Assembly: GCA_015179045.1 (NCBI GenBank)
Contig: WHUZ01000097.1
Coordinates: 1 to 64,000, forward strand
Direction of reading: 5' to 3'
From: Kalaharituber pfeilii
Taxonomy: Eukaryota > Ascomycota > Pezizomycetes > Pezizales > Pezizaceae
DNA: 64,000 bases
The notes beneath the pieces were generated by a model that did not search any database, was not told the DNA's origin, and was given only the letters and a program-made list of their open reading frames with translations. The translations under genes and the position numbers were made by a program. Shown piece by piece: positions 1 through 11,229 of the stretch (the stretch's first letter is position 1; every line of letters starts with the position of its first letter).

Positions 1-638
1 AAATACCCAACACTGCGGTTTTCCCCCGAGGGGTTAAATTGTGAGTCTCTGCCAAGAAGCGACCCAGACGCCCAATAGAATGTCGAAGAAGCCACAGACA
101 GCCGCACCACCACCCCCTCTTCCCCCGCCTTACGAATGGGAATGGGAAGAAATAGCGGCAAGACTGAGAGCGGCCAAAATTTCATCGAGCAGAATCTTTC
201 GGGCATTATGGCAGTTCGTAGCGCAGCAGGCAGATGTGCCGGAAGACACGATACTACTAATCCAGGAGCTCAGAGGGGGGCAGCAGACCTTCAGAGCCCT
301 GAAAGCGGGGGACCCGCCTCCCCCAGACTTCAAGCCTCCGGCGCCACCGCCACCACCACAGACATTGGGGTTCAGCCCCATCACGTGGGTAGAGACGCCT
401 CTGGCAGACACAACTCCGGCACCATCGCCACCACCGCCACAGACTCCGGGTTTCAACCCCGTCACGAGGTTGGATTTTTTTTTTTTTTTTTTATTTCATT
501 ACTCGTATGCCGCCCTATGGGCTATGGCGAGGGTTTAAATTAACTAAAACAAAATCAAAAACAAATACGGTCTTAAGTACATGATGCTCGCGGTCTTTGA
601 GAGGTGTTGCAGGGAGAGCGGTCAGCAGCCTGAATCTT

Positions 639-1198
639 TCATCTCCGTCCTCTTTCAGTCTCGTACTGACACGCCTTGAGCCATTTCCCCCCGAGTCGCA
701 CCTTGTCCTTGTCTAATTCTTCCTCCAAGTATACCACTATGGAACTTGTCTTCTTCCCCTCTCCGACCAGTATGTCTTTCTTTCTTAGCCATCTGATACC
801 AGTGATCTTTGGCAAGTCTATATTGTCCCTGCCTTGGCGAGCAGCCGCACGCGGGGTCATGTGATATTTAAAAAAAAAAAAAAAAAGTCTATATTGTCCT
901 CGGACAGCCATCTTCTGACGTTGCCCAGTTCCCTTCTCAAGGCAACGCCATGTATGACTAGTCCGACTTTGGCTTTCGTTGTCGGCGGGGTCGGCGGGGT
1001 AATCTTTTGGGTGTCTTTTGGCAGGGTGCTACGGGGTTGTGGCGTTGGGGTGGCTGGGGCTGGTGTCGGAGCCGGAGCCGTGGGGGTGGGGTGGCTGGGG
1101 CTGATGCCGGGGCCGGGGTGGGTGCTGGGGTGCCAGCTGATTTCGGGACCGGGGAAGGTGTCGTCTTTCCTTGTCTTGTCTTCCTCTTCCTCCTTGTG
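639..1198 (-). pseudogene. ORF1 C-terminal fragment, interrupted
   Basis: The minus-strand frame ends at 639 (...QYETERGRR stop). Reading inward it shows RLGGKWLK, KKTSSIVVYLEEE and TGIRWLRKKD. After the 829-884 insertion it continues as VRRWLSEDNID and VGLVIHGVALRREL. The residues DNID appear on both sides of the small insertion because its target duplication encodes them. Upstream is a Pro/Thr-rich linker cut off at 1198 by 5' truncation. Only the RRM-like half survives. Confidence 0.75.
829..884 (+). mobile_element. Hairpin-only micro-retroposon, tail class B
   Basis: 56 bp made of one hairpin (CTGCC...GCGGGG), the linker GTCATGTGATATTT and about 16 A. Target duplication AAGTCTATATTGTCC lies at 814-828 and 885-899 (15 bp). 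The 5' end sits at the base of the hairpin. It splits an ORF1 fragment, so insertion was by retroposition into existing sequence. Confidence 0.85.
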
Positions 1199-1824
1199 GT
1201 CACGAGGTTGGAGACGCCCCTGGCAGACACACCTCCGGCACCCCCACACCCCATCCCCACTCGGACAAAGAAGAGAAAGGGGAAGACTCCAGCTCCCAAT
1301 CAACCATACGAGATCAAACGCCAACTCAGCGATGAGGAGGCCAAGAAGATCGCGTCCACGGGAGTACCACCGATGCAGACATCACCGCCGCCATCACCGA
1401 TGCCGGCACCACCGTCACCACCACCGCCAAAACCCTCCACCACCAGAAAGGGCAAGGGAAAGCTTCCGAGCCAAGAGGAGGCCTTCAAGCGCCACATGGC
1501 AACCACCAAGAAGGGCCCCTCTCCCCGCCCCGGGAACACCGCCACCTCTCCACCAACCACTCCCGATGCCACCACCAAAGGAAAAACCGGCATCGTAATA
1601 CACGGGATCGCCCTACGGAAGGACCTAGGGAAGGTCAGACAATGGTTGGAGGCCGCGAACAAGGAATTGGGAAAGATATCGGGGATTCGCTGGCTGAGGA
1701 AGAGGACCACGCTGGTTGAGGAGGGGAAGAAAACCAGCTCGGCGGTTGTATACTTGGAAAAGGAGACGGATGTTGAGAGGGTGAGGCTCGGGGGACGTTG
1801 GCTCAGATCGGTCCGGTACGAGTC

Positions 1825-2025
1825 TTTTTTTTTTTTTTTTTATTTCATTACTCGCATGCCGCCCTAAGGGCTATGGCGAGGTATAAATAAACTAGTTAAT
1901 TACAGGTATAACGAATAAAATAAATGCTAATAATCACTCCTGCCCTGCCCATTCCAGTATCTCCCCGATGTTCGTATCCTTGTCTGGTTGTCTTAATCCT
2001 CCCGCTCCGTCTTTCATCTTTCCCT
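1825..2025 (-). mobile_element. Short retroposon (3' UTR only), tail class A
   Basis: 201-bp insertion: T-run, class A hairpin (plus-strand ACTCGCATGCCGCCC...GGCGAG), then about 150 bp of 3' UTR. Target duplication TCCGGTACGAGTC lies at 1812-1824 and 2026-2038 (13 bp, exact). It falls in the last codons of the ORF1 frame. Confidence 0.87.
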
Positions 2026-2226
2026 TCCGGTACGAGTCGGAGAGGGGACGGAAGTAGGAGATACCGGGACCGGGACTGCCACCCGCATCATGGAGAAGTT
2101 TCGCGGGCACTACATGTAGTTAGGAGTAGATAGTTTGGGGTTCGACTTCTTTTTTCACTTTTAATAAAACCTCGCCATAACCCTTTGGGCGGCATGCGAG
2201 TATTGATATAAAAAAAAATAAAAAAA

Positions 2227-2326
2227 TTCTATTTTCTGTACTTGTACTTTGTTTTGATGTAACTAGATCTCGCCATAGCCCATAGGGCGGCACGCGAGTA
2301 TTGATATAAAAAAAAAAGAAAAAAAA
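2227..2326 (+). mobile_element. Second class A tail placed in tandem after the first
   Basis: About 65 bp of 3' UTR, the hairpin CTCGCC...GCGAG, the linker TATTGATAT and a broken poly(A). It follows directly on the poly(A) of the preceding element. Most likely a second insertion into the A-tract; A-rich flanks hide any target duplication. Confidence 0.65.
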
Positions 2327-5189
2327 GTCCACATTCTAGTAGCTTCTTCATATATAACAGCGTCACATGATATGTCTGCCGATTCGCGAACGGGCCTGGC
2401 CGGTTCGCAAACTAAAAAATGTTCATCGGTGGGCCAGAACATAATTTAGGACCTCCTTATCAATATACAGTAGCATCAACACCTTGGTTGAAAATGGGAG
2501 GTGTCTGTATCTCTACAGAAGTTGAGAAGAGCTGCGGATGGTAGCATGGACAAGCAGTGGCTCATGGGAGTGAAGAAACTTGACCACACCATTTTTTTTT
2601 TTTTTTTTTTAATTCACGTAACCCCGCATACAGGCTACCAGCCTATGGCAGGGACCCATATACCCGGGCCAGGTTTGAGACAACTAACTACGGAATCTAC
2701 ATACACCCTTGAGCACCCAGTGCCCTCCGTCCCCCGGTCCCCGGCTACCCCAGATCGAGGCAGGTAAACCAATACTCGACCGGGTCACCTTCCACGCCTT
2801 CTTGCTTCCATCCTTTCTCCTCTAGGTCCTTCCAGGACTGCCAGGTGACATGTGCCCCATTTTTGTTCTTCCTCTGGGGCCGCTCCAGTTCTGTGCATCT
2901 GAACACCACATGCTCAGCACTCCATGCCTCACCACATGTGCATTGTACCTCCTCGCCACTGACCATCCTCCTCCACATAGCTCCGCCTTTTCCAGTCCGC
3001 AGCCAAGTGTAATTTGTGAGTGCTCTCCTGCCCCACTTTACGAATTTGCCCTTCCCAAACCCTGCACGCTCCCTCTCCTCTTTTCTTTTTCGAACTAACT
3101 CTTGACGCAGCCCACCCTCAGTGGCCTGCCCATCATACCTCATGCCCTTGGCCCCATCTTTGGCCAACTCATCCGCCTTCTCATTGCCTTCTATCCCCAC
3201 GTGGGCTTTGACCCATGCCAGCTGCACTGCATCCGCCTTCCTTAGCCTCCGCCGCCTCTCTGCAATCAGCTCTATCACCCGCGCTAGGTCTGCGGTTCTT
3301 GCCTTGCCAGTTTTTCCTGCTTTCTGGACTGCACTGATAGCTGCCTGAGAATCTGCGAGTAGTAGTACTTTTGCACTGCCATCAACTGCTTCAAGGGCAC
3401 CCCTCATTCCTGAGACCTCACCGTCCCACACAGTTGCCTTTGTGCCTACCCACCGGGACCCCTCTGACTCACCTGCTACCACCTGCCTCCAGCACCATCC
3501 GCCACCAACACCGCCTTCCTCACTGCGGCTGCCGTCTGTAAAAATAGCCACCGAGTCACCCTTAGCCCCATTGATGGCCTTTTCCCATTTGGCTGGGGCG
3601 TCTTCCTTGCACAACTTGAGGTCAATGACCTCAATGCCTGTCTGTGGTAGGTGTACATCTCGCCCCCAGGACACTCTCTCCTCCTCGTTGACCTCGAGAG
3701 TGCTGGCAATCTTTCCAGCTACTGACTCAAACCCATCATTTTTGTCTGTAGCATAACTCAAGCTAAAGTCTCTCCAGTCCCTCCCCCTTTCACCCTCTCT
3801 GTCTGGGTCTGGGGCTACCATTCCAGTGAAGCTTTCCGGCCATAAATCTCCGACTCCTGTAGGGTCCCTCACTGATCTTAGTGCATATCTTGCTTGGCCT
3901 TGATCGAGAATCGTCGTTACACTCTCTACTCCAGCAATGGCCTCAATCTTTACTCTCGCTGCCCCTCGGACTGCACCAGTGCATTTGCGAAGTGCTTGAT
4001 ACTGCAACTTCTCAAACTCCTCTCTCCACTGCTTCTGGCCTCTCCACCCAATTTCGGATCCCCAAAGGGCCACTGCCCTTACCATGCCTGTATAAGCCTT
4101 TCTCCATGAGATAGGACTCATACCCCATTGAGAGTTGCCTAGCCCAGACAGCGCGCCCATGAGTTTCCTGGCTTTCTCGATCCGGCTTTTCCAGTGGAGG
4201 TCGAAATCAAGAGTGCTATCACAAATCACCCCTATCCACTTGCACCTCTCAACATCTGCCCTTCTCTTGGCCTTCTTACCCATGACTAGGACCTCCTCCT
4301 TTGAGGTCTCCAGTGGTAGATCGTGAGCTTCAGCAACCTCCCTGAGTACTCCTGCAATTCTCTCCCCAATTCTCCTCATATCCTTTCCTCCTTCCCAATC
4401 CAGAATAACACAGTTCATATCATCTACAAATGAGGGCAGCTCCACTTCCCAGTCTCTCACTGTTGTAGCTACCTTTGTTTCCATCTCTTCTAGAATTGGT
4501 GCCATGTATATGAGGAACACAACTGGGGATAAAGGCGAGCCCTGCGGCACACCTACATTCGATCTGCCATTGCCCCTCACCTGTCCATCCCATTCCACCT
4601 CAAACTCTCGCTCCCGGAAGAAGGTTTCTAAACCAGGGCAACCATTTCTCAGCTTTAGAACCCTGCACTCGGTGCTTGACCATATCCCAACGTGTGTTCC
4701 CAAAGCCTCCCTTGACATCCTCCATAATCCACACTGCCCCACCGCCACGTGCCAGGGCTCTCTGGCTCTTTACAACTGCCCGGAATAAGGCATCAATTGC
4801 AGACCTTCCTCTCACCCCTCCAAACTGCCCATGGTGGAATAGTCCAGCTTCTTGCAAGTCATCAGCAACCACCTTCTCCATCAGTTTTCCCACACAATTG
4901 ATGAGTTGAATAGGCCTCCAGCTCTTTGCTTGCGTAAGATCCCTGCCAGACTTCGGGATCATGATCACCTTGCTGAATTGCCAATCCTTCGGCATCCTGG
5001 CTGCAGCCAGCTCAGCAGCCAGCTCCTTCATTAACTGCCCTCCTAGCACTGTTTTGTTGACCAGCTTGATGAATCTATAGCTGATACCATCAGGCCCTGG
5101 AGCTGAACGGCTCGAGGTGCCTGCAAGTGCCTTGCATAGCCTCTCAGTCAGCTTTTTTACATTGGAGGTCCATTCGTCTGTCAGGCTCT

Positions 5190-5450
5190 GCAGGCCCGAG
5201 TTCACTGGTAGGTCCAATGTTGTCAGGGAAATTGATGCCGCCTGTAAATTCGACGCCGCCAGCGAATTCGACACTACTGGTGAATTCGGCACTGCCGGCG
5301 AATTCGACACCGCTCGCGAATTCGATGCCGCTGGCGAATTCGATACCGCCGGCAAATTTGGATTTGACATTGCCGGTGAATTTGATACTGCCAGTGAAGT
5401 TAATGCCGCTGGGGAGGTTGACACTGCTGGCGGGTCCGACGTCGCCTGAT
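5190..5450 (-). repeat. In-frame 18-bp minisatellite inside LINE ORF2
   Basis: Imperfect 18-bp units (plus-strand GAATTCGACACCGCTGGC type) repeat about 14 times. On the coding strand they give hexapeptides of the SNSPAA/SNSPAV kind between endonuclease and RT. Unit length is a multiple of three, so copy-number change keeps the frame. Confidence 0.8.
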
Positions 5451-6439
5451 ATTTGAAGTTTCTCTGTACCAGGCCTCTCACCTTCTCCTCGTCTGTCCTC
5501 CATATCTCACCATTGTCACCTACAAGGTCACCCATTTTTCCTCTTAACTTCCAAGGGTCCTTTGCTACTCGGATCACATCCCATGGGTCCTTAGAGCTGT
5601 TTTCCTCTGTAAACTGTTCCCAGCACTCCTTTTTCTTTCGTCTTATGATATACTTGAGGGTCTTAACCCGCTCTTTCCACCGTAGGAGTCTGGCTCTCTC
5701 CCATGCTTTGGCTCCCTGTCCCTTCCCCCCTCGGCCCTCCTTCCTCACTGCCTTCGCTGCCTCTTCTACCTCCTTATCCCACCACAACTTACTTCTTGAT
5801 GATGCACGTATCTCCCTCTTCAGACTCTCTCGAAGCTTGCAGGTCTTCTCATATGCAGTCCCTCCTTCAAGGCTTCGGTACCACTCCCATTGTTCTGAAG
5901 CCTTCTTTTGCATGATTTCTTGGATCAAATCTTCTGCCTTATCCCAATCCACTCCTGTTCTTATTGCAGTTTTGCCTTGGTTGCTACTACAAGTCCCCCA
6001 GACTACTGCATGGTCTCCACATAACCACCCTGGATCTTCGTTTTGCCATCCAAATTCCCCATACTTCCAGACTAGATCTAGAACACTCTCTCTGACCTGC
6101 CCTTCAACTTCTCTTGCCCATGTTGAAACCCATTTTCTTGTTTCCAGAAGCCACCCTGTGCCTTCCAAACCCTCTTTGAGTGCCCTTCCCCTTGGGTCAG
6201 GCCCTCTGTCTAGTTTGGACCATGCTGGATGGTGTGCATTAAAGTCCCCCAGTAGTACTGTGCTAGACTGCAGGCCTCCTGGGCCTCTCAGCCTTCCCCA
6301 TCTGTCCATCCAATCCTCCAAGGTCTCCAAATTCGTATCTGGATGGATATATACTCCTCCCGCTCTGCCACCTCCTTCTACCTCACACCAGACCGACCCT
6401 TTCGTCTCTTCAATCACTTTCCACTCCTGGGTCCCTTTC

Positions 6440-7166
6440 TGTCACGACCCGATGCCTGCATCGCCGCACTCAGGGTAACGGTTACCGGCTACCGCTCGAT
6501 CGCTGAACTTCCATGATAAGCCGGCTGCCGAACCACCAAGAGAGGCCGGTTACTGATCGTCCGCTAGATGTGAAAAGTCTGCTTTCGCCGCGCGTCCTTG
6601 TTGCGCGTCCTTGTTGTGAAAATTCTGTGTTTCGCCGCCATGTCTTTGCTTCTTGGCTACAGGGCCCACCATGTATATAAGGGCCCAATATGGCCGCTGT
6701 GGTGACGACGACGTAATGGGTTAATGCAAGCTTGGCGTGGATAAGGTAGCACGTGGAGATAAGGGCAGCACGTGAGGCAATATCGTATATATAGATTTCC
6801 TGTACTCTAGCACACACAATGAACAACCTTCTTCTCTTCTCTTCTTTTCGCACTCGCACTCGCACTCGCATTTGGTCGTACGTTCGTTCCGCCAGTTCTC
6901 ACCGCTCCGGTCCATCGCAAGGCAGTAGTTGATACTATCTGTCTATCTTACACCGCCTTGTAGATAGTTCTTTCCTTCCTCATCTGTTGTCTTGTCAATC
7001 AACGATCCGCCTGGCCTGAGTCCATGACACCTCCGAACTCCTGAACTGTGACACCTCTGAACTCCTGAACCGTGACACCTCTGAACTCCTGAACCTTGAC
7101 ACCTCCAAAATCGCTAGAATCCGCTAGAACGTATCCCTTGGTCGTCTAGACAGCCCGCTTGTGATA
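6440..7166 (+). mobile_element. Solo LTR (727 bp) in LINE ORF2
   Basis: Ends are TGTCACGACC...CTTGTGATA, an imperfect TGTCAC/GTGATA inverted pair. Target duplication CTTTC lies at 6435-6439 and 7167-7171. Contains a TATA-like GTATATATAG near 6786 and three copies of a 23-bp direct repeat (TGACACCTCTGAACTCCTG type) at about 7022-7100. Joining the flanks through one CTTTC copy restores the endonuclease reading frame. Orientation is set from the TATA box only. Confidence 0.82.
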
Positions 7167-8551
7167 CTTTCCTTGCATGAGCCACTACCCTCTTGCCACT
7201 TTCAACTCGGCTGATGACCTCATAAGCTGGATGCCTTGTTGTGACCCACTCTCCTCCTTTCTCTGCAACCCATGCTTCTCCTATAAAGATCACATCTACT
7301 TTCTCTCTATTTGCCCATTCCAGAATAATATCACTATTTCTGAGAGAACCTCCAACATTCTGGAATGCCACCTTCATCCTCTGTTCAGTAACCATTACGT
7401 CGGAACCGCTTCCCTGCTGGCATATAGCTCGCCAGCTCTGGCCCTAGCCCCGGCCTCTTCAAAGAGTCTCTAGTAGATACAGTTGCACACTCCCTTCGCT
7501 GGTGCCCCATACCACCACACTGCCAGCACGTCCTACTGGCTGCTTTGACTCCCTGTTGTTTCTTACTTTGGTAGGCCCTCGGCGGCTGGTGTGTGCACTC
7601 TCTCTGCTGATGTCCCTTTCTGCCACACTGCCAGCATGTTCTTTCGAAGGCTGCTGCTGGTACCGATACTGGTGTTGGTACCGGTACTGGTAGAGAGCTT
7701 GCATTTACTCCTCCTTTAGCGGGTGCAGACCCTCTCACTGCTAGTGGCTTGTAAACTTCTACCTTTCGGAGGTCATTTCCAAGCTTCACTCCCTCTTTAA
7801 CTAGTCTTTCTGCTTCCTGTACACTGGTTACCTCAAACTTAACTGCTGTAGTTCTCATTGTTTGCCATGCGTTTGGACCAAGTCTCTCCGGCCATCTCGC
7901 TCCGAAAATGCCACTAGTAGTTATGTTTTCTGCTGCAAGGGCCTCATGCAGCTGCCTTCTATTAGAGAGCCCCTCTACAGGAACTCCCTTCGCGATTAGG
8001 GGAACTGTCCCTGATTGCTCAGCCCAAACATTCAGTAGGTCCCCTCCAAATAGAGCCTCCAGCTGACACTGTAGTATTCTTACTACTTCTGCTTCTTCCA
8101 TCGCCCAGGGTGCTTCAATGATACGCCATCTCCTCTCATACCTCGAAACCATGGCATTCTCCTTGATACCTACTACTCGGAAGAGCCTTCTCTTCTCCCC
8201 TCGTTCTAATGCTCGAAGAGCTGTATTTGCTGCTTCTAATTGTTTTTGTTTTGCTTCCTCTGTTGTACCTGCTGATACCTCCTTGTGTAGTGAAATCATC
8301 ACCCACTTGCGCATCTTAGTAGTGCCAACTACCTGCCAGGAGCTACCCTCAGCTCTGGTTGTACCTGTTTCTGCATGTTCTGCAGCTACTCTGGCCTCCG
8401 AAGCCTTTGTAGCAGCTTCCTGTACCTCCTCTTCTGCTTTCTTTATCTCTGCAGCTGTGCTACTTTTCTTCTTTATATCATAGACTGCGAGCTCTTTTCT
8501 CTTAAGTTCCACATCTGCTTCATCAGCTGCAATTTTCGCAGCCTGTACTAT

Positions 8552-8838
8552 TTTTTTTTTTTTTTTTTATTTCATTAATCGCATGCCGCCCTATGGGCTA
8601 TGGCGATGTTTAGTTACAGTGGTATGATGGAAAAATGATAATGAAAGAGTAAAGAAAAATCGATAATGAAAGAGTAAAGAAAATTGAACCGTCCTATTCC
8701 TCCCCCGCCCATTCCAATATTTCCGCCATGTTTGTGTCCTTATCTAACTGTCTTATCACTTCTGCTCCTCTTGCGGTTTTCCTGTTCCATGCCGAGCAGC
8801 TACTCTTTATGTGATCCCAGGTCTCCGGCGCTTCGCCG
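8552..8838 (-). mobile_element. Short retroposon (3' UTR), tail class A, in LINE ORF1
   Basis: 287 bp starting with a T-run and hairpin ATCGC...GCGAT (an A-T pair replaces the usual C-G at the stem base). Target duplication CGCAGCCTGTACTAT lies at 8537-8551 and 8839-8853 (15 bp, exact). Confidence 0.88.
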
Positions 8839-8974
8839 CGCAGCCTGTACTATGTCCAATCTTTGTTTTTCTCGATCTGCTGCCTCTTGGGCATCCTTTT
8901 CTGACTTCTTTCGTTGGGCTTGATCCTTTTCTTCTAGAGCTTTCGCTTTTGCTAAGGCCTTCTCAGCTGCTCTT

Positions 8975-9401
8975 TGTTACGGAGTCTACGATGATGTAGC
9001 TAAAATGAGGGTGTAACTTAGGACAACGCTTGAAGCTTGACCATCTCTCGAAGGCAGAAGACCCTCCTTATATAGCCAGCTCCCCGCGCATGCCCACTGT
9101 ATGTTCTATTGCTTATGCTATCTATGCTTAACAATCGATATCAATGCTTAACAATCGGTATCAATGCTTAACAATCAATAACAATGTCTGAGGCTGTGCA
9201 CAACAAGCCTACGCGTACTCTTGCCACTCAGTGGCGCAACTCACTCAACCATGTGCTCCGCTTGTGATACGCTTCCGTGACCCGACCTGTCAATTGTATT
9301 GCCCTGCTGTAGCTATCGGTTGATCAGGCCGAATGGTCACTAGCAGCCTTACGGGTCAACTCAGGTGGATATCCCCAGCATCTCTGGGTAGGCCCGTGAC
9401 A
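8975..9401 (-). mobile_element. Solo LTR (427 bp) in LINE ORF1
   Basis: Ends TGTTACGGAG...GGCCCGTGACA. Target duplication CTCTT lies at 8970-8974 and 9402-9406. Contains a short ATCAATGCTTAACA tandem repeat at about 9125-9185. A decayed relative lies in the opposite orientation at 25918-26045. Strand is uncertain. Confidence 0.8.
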
Positions 9402-10950
9402 CTCTTCTTGCCTCAACCTCACGGTTCCTCTTCTTGACTTCCTCCTCCTTCCGTTTTGCTGCATCTTTTTCCTCGATGGAGGCAACTCCTAGCTTGACAA
9501 CTACACTTGCAAGACTCTCTTCCAACCTTCTGAGCCTTTGATTGATTGCACTTGTTTCTCTTGCCTTCTGGTTTTCCTTTTCCTTCTTCCACCACTTTTC
9601 ACACTCCCGTAGTGCCTTAACTTTGTCTTCAAGCTGGTTTTCAGTTCGCAAGAAGTCTTCTACTTCTCTCCACCCTTTGCCATCAGCTCCTTTTCGATTT
9701 TCAATAATGTCACCTAATCGGGCTGCAGCATCGCCAACACCTGATGCGCTTCGTACTGCTCCTGCTCCCTTGCACTTTTCCCACGCTTCTTTGAGGATCT
9801 TGAGGTCATGCAGCAATTGTAGAACTTGGATTGCATCTGCTCCTTCCAGCTCCCCAGATTCCTCTACTTCTACTTCCTCTGGTTTTCTACTTCCTTTGCT
9901 TTCTCCACTTTGCTGCTGTCCTTCAATTCAAGAGTCTCTCTCACTAGTTGATCTCCAGCCAACTCACCATCGCGCTTCCGTTTCCTGGTACCATCTGCTG
10001 TGATGTGGGTCTCAAAGTCTACCTCCATCTGCTCACTGCTTCCAGTTTCCTGCTGGTCGAGACCGCCCTTTCTGTAGTGTGGGGTTTGAATTGTTTGGGT
10101 CACTCTACCACCTACGTAGATGACATCCTCAATGTCATCTTCTCTGATAACTCTCCTCACCTTATTTCCTTGTTCAGCCTCTCCCTCCTGTATCGCAATT
10201 CCCTCCCTGATAATATGTGCCCATTCAACCCATGCTGCTTCACTCGCTGTATGTGCTATAAACTGTTGGCCAACCTCTGCCTGGCTCCATACTTCATGCA
10301 CTCCTACTGCCCCCTTTGCAGTCAAAAGGGCTGTTGCATTTCTTACAGCCTGCTGGAGGGCGTCCTCCACCTTTGCAGTCTGGTATCCTGTGAATTGGCA
10401 CCAGTCTGTGGCCCCTTCCACATCGAATTGCCTGCCTCCAGTGATCACTGTAAACCTCTTTTCCCACTCCTTTACTGGGCGAAACAGCCCCACATTCCCT
10501 TCGCTTTCCATTCTAGATATCAATCTGTCTGCCTCTTTCTTTCCATTTCCTTTCTCTTGCCCCATAATTCTTCTGCTGCCAAACTCCTGTAGACGATGTT
10601 GGCCTCTGGTCGTTAAGGCAGCGTGTTGTTTGGTGCTTGCAAGCGTCCCGTTAGTGCGGCTCTCGGTTGCAAACGGCGCGTTGTATTTCTTTGTTGCAGT
10701 GTCTCCTGTGCTGCTTTAATGTACTTGGCGTAAAGAAGGAGTAGAACAATGGATTCTGATCACTTCCACTGCTCTCCCACCTCTGCCAAACGCTGTGGCT
10801 CAACCCCGTAGAAAAGGCCGAAATACTTGCTCGGGCGGTCCCGAGCTTCACGTTGATGTAATTTTCGATGCGGGGCACCCCTCAGTTGCGGCGTCGCGAC
10901 CAAGTGGTAGAATCGGTGTTGGAAAGAAAGGTGGTTGACCACACCATAAG

Positions 10951-11229
10951 ATGGCTGAAAATTCTTTGTATTTTCTAGAACATTTCATATTCGACCAAGA
11001 CTTTGAAAAAATTCTTGCAGAAGCTCATCATCTAAAGGACGCTAGTGTTAGCCACACACAAGCTAATAATATTCTTCTTGCACCTATTGGGCGAATTGCC
11101 TACTCTATTAATACGAATCTACGCAAGCGAGTGGCTGAGAGCACCTCACAGACTATGGACTGCATCTTTCAGTTATTAGAGAATACAAATATGTGTTGTG
11201 TTCCACACTACATAATAGTTCACCAATAA
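10951..11229 (+). CDS. Hypothetical ORF, 92 codons, next to the LINE insertion site
   Basis: ATG at 10951, three bases past the right target duplication of the LINE, with TAA at 11227. The product is MAENSLYFLEHFIFDQDF... with one Cys-Cys pair near the end. I do not recognise it: no signal peptide, membrane segment or motif is visible. It may be a host exon whose upstream part was displaced by the LINE, or a chance frame. A 52-codon frame starting MAEAQEDPQ at 11373-11531 follows and could be a second exon; no convincing intron borders were identified. Confidence 0.25.
   Translation: MAENSLYFLEHFIFDQDFEKILAEAHHLKDASVSHTQANNILLAPIGRIAYSINTNLRKRVAESTSQTMDCIFQLLENTNMCCVPHYIIVHQ

Larger units (their letters stand above)
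475..1198 (-). mobile_element. 5'-truncated ORF1-only element, tail class A, nested
   Basis: Minus-strand insertion of 724 bp. It starts on the plus strand with a T-run and the class A hairpin and ends at 1198. Target duplication GTCACGAGGTTGGA lies at 461-474 and 1199-1212 (14 bp, exact). It interrupts the ORF1 frame of the element at 1-2226 and is itself interrupted by a 56-bp hairpin insertion at 829-884, giving three nested insertion events. Confidence 0.88.
80..2057 (+). pseudogene. ORF1 (gag-like, RRM-type) protein split by two retroposon insertions
   Basis: The ATG at 80 opens the frame (MSKKPQ...). Coding blocks are 80-474, 1213-1824 and 2039-2057. Removing each insertion plus one duplicate copy leaves 1026 nt, exactly 341 codons and a TAG at 2055, so the two insertions are the only lesions I see. 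The product has an N-terminal charged helix-like region, long Pro-rich linkers (PPPPP runs), and a C-terminal RRM-like module with motifs GIVIHGIALRKDLGKVRQWL, SGIRWLRK, KKTSSAVVYLE and RLGGRWLR. The same module recurs in six or more other copies here. There is no CCHC knuckle. It is likely an RNA-binding ORF1p; the fold assignment is inference. Confidence 0.75.
1..2226 (+). mobile_element. ORF1-only non-LTR retroelement, tail class A, interrupted twice
   Basis: The left end lies at or before the window edge: bases 1-40 resemble the 5' UTR of the complete element at 18852-20246 (C-run, G-run, then a TTAA stretch). One ORF follows, then a 3' UTR and a class A tail near 2171-2210 (CTCGCC...GGGCGGC...GCGAG) with poly(A) to 2226. 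No reverse transcriptase is present, so this is a non-autonomous element presumably moved by a LINE with the same tail. It is broken by a minus-strand element (475-1198) and a short tail insertion (1825-2025), each with its own target duplication. Confidence 0.8.
2745..7395 (-). pseudogene. LINE ORF2: endonuclease, reverse transcriptase, RNase H
   Basis: The start ATG at 7395-7393 overlaps the ORF1 stop by 11 nt (ATGGTTACTGA), suggesting termination-reinitiation. The N-terminus has an APE-type endonuclease opening (MKVAFQNVGGS...IFIGEAW). A solo LTR with duplication CTTTC splits it at 6435-7171. Downstream are the endonuclease motif LLGDFNAHHPAW, a repetitive Ser/Pro/Ala/Asn linker (about 5190-5450), then RT with APGPDGISYRFIK, PKSGRDLTQAKSWRPIQLINC, VPQGSPLSPVVFLIYMAPI and the catalytic FVDD. 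RNase H follows (FTDGS, LLLADSQAAI, WVKAHVGIEGNEKADELA). A C-terminal CTCG...EHVVFRC zinc-like motif comes before the stop at 2745. The frame changes near 4620-4690, just before FREREFEVEWDG, so one indel breaks RT. About 1305 codons when insertions are ignored. Confidence 0.88.
7385..10565 (-). pseudogene. LINE ORF1: coiled coil, RRM-like region, two CCHC zinc knuckles
   Basis: Starts MGQEKGNGKKEADRL at 10565. The middle is Glu/Lys/Ala-rich and coiled-coil-like (EKCKGAGAV...KKEKENQKARE; KRKEEEVKKRNREVEARR). A globular region with WVMISLHKE, RWRIIEAPW and AVKFEVTSVQEAERLV follows and fits the RRM-like part of LINE ORF1p. Two CCHC knuckles (CWQCGRKGHQQREC and CWQCGGMGHQRREC) lie near the C-terminus, which ends at 7385 inside the ORF2 start. 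Damage: a frame change near 9885, a solo LTR at 8975-9401 and a class A retroposon at 8552-8838. About 815 codons without insertions. Expected role is binding LINE RNA in the ribonucleoprotein. Confidence 0.82.
2593..10934 (-). mobile_element. Full-length Tad-like LINE, tail class C
   Basis: Target duplication TTGACCACACCAT lies at 2580-2592 and 10935-10947 (13 bp, exact) and bounds the whole 8342-bp block. On the minus strand the order is: 5' UTR of about 369 bp, ORF1 from 10565, ORF2 from 7395, 3' UTR, then the hairpin CCCTGCCATAGGCT/AGCCTGTATGCGGGG, GTTACGTGAATT and about 20 A. Three later insertions (6440-7166, 8552-8838, 8975-9401) add 1466 bp with their duplications, so the element proper is about 6.9 kb, the usual size for Tad-clade LINEs. 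ORF1 and ORF2 each also carry a frameshift, so it is not active as read. Confidence 0.9.
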
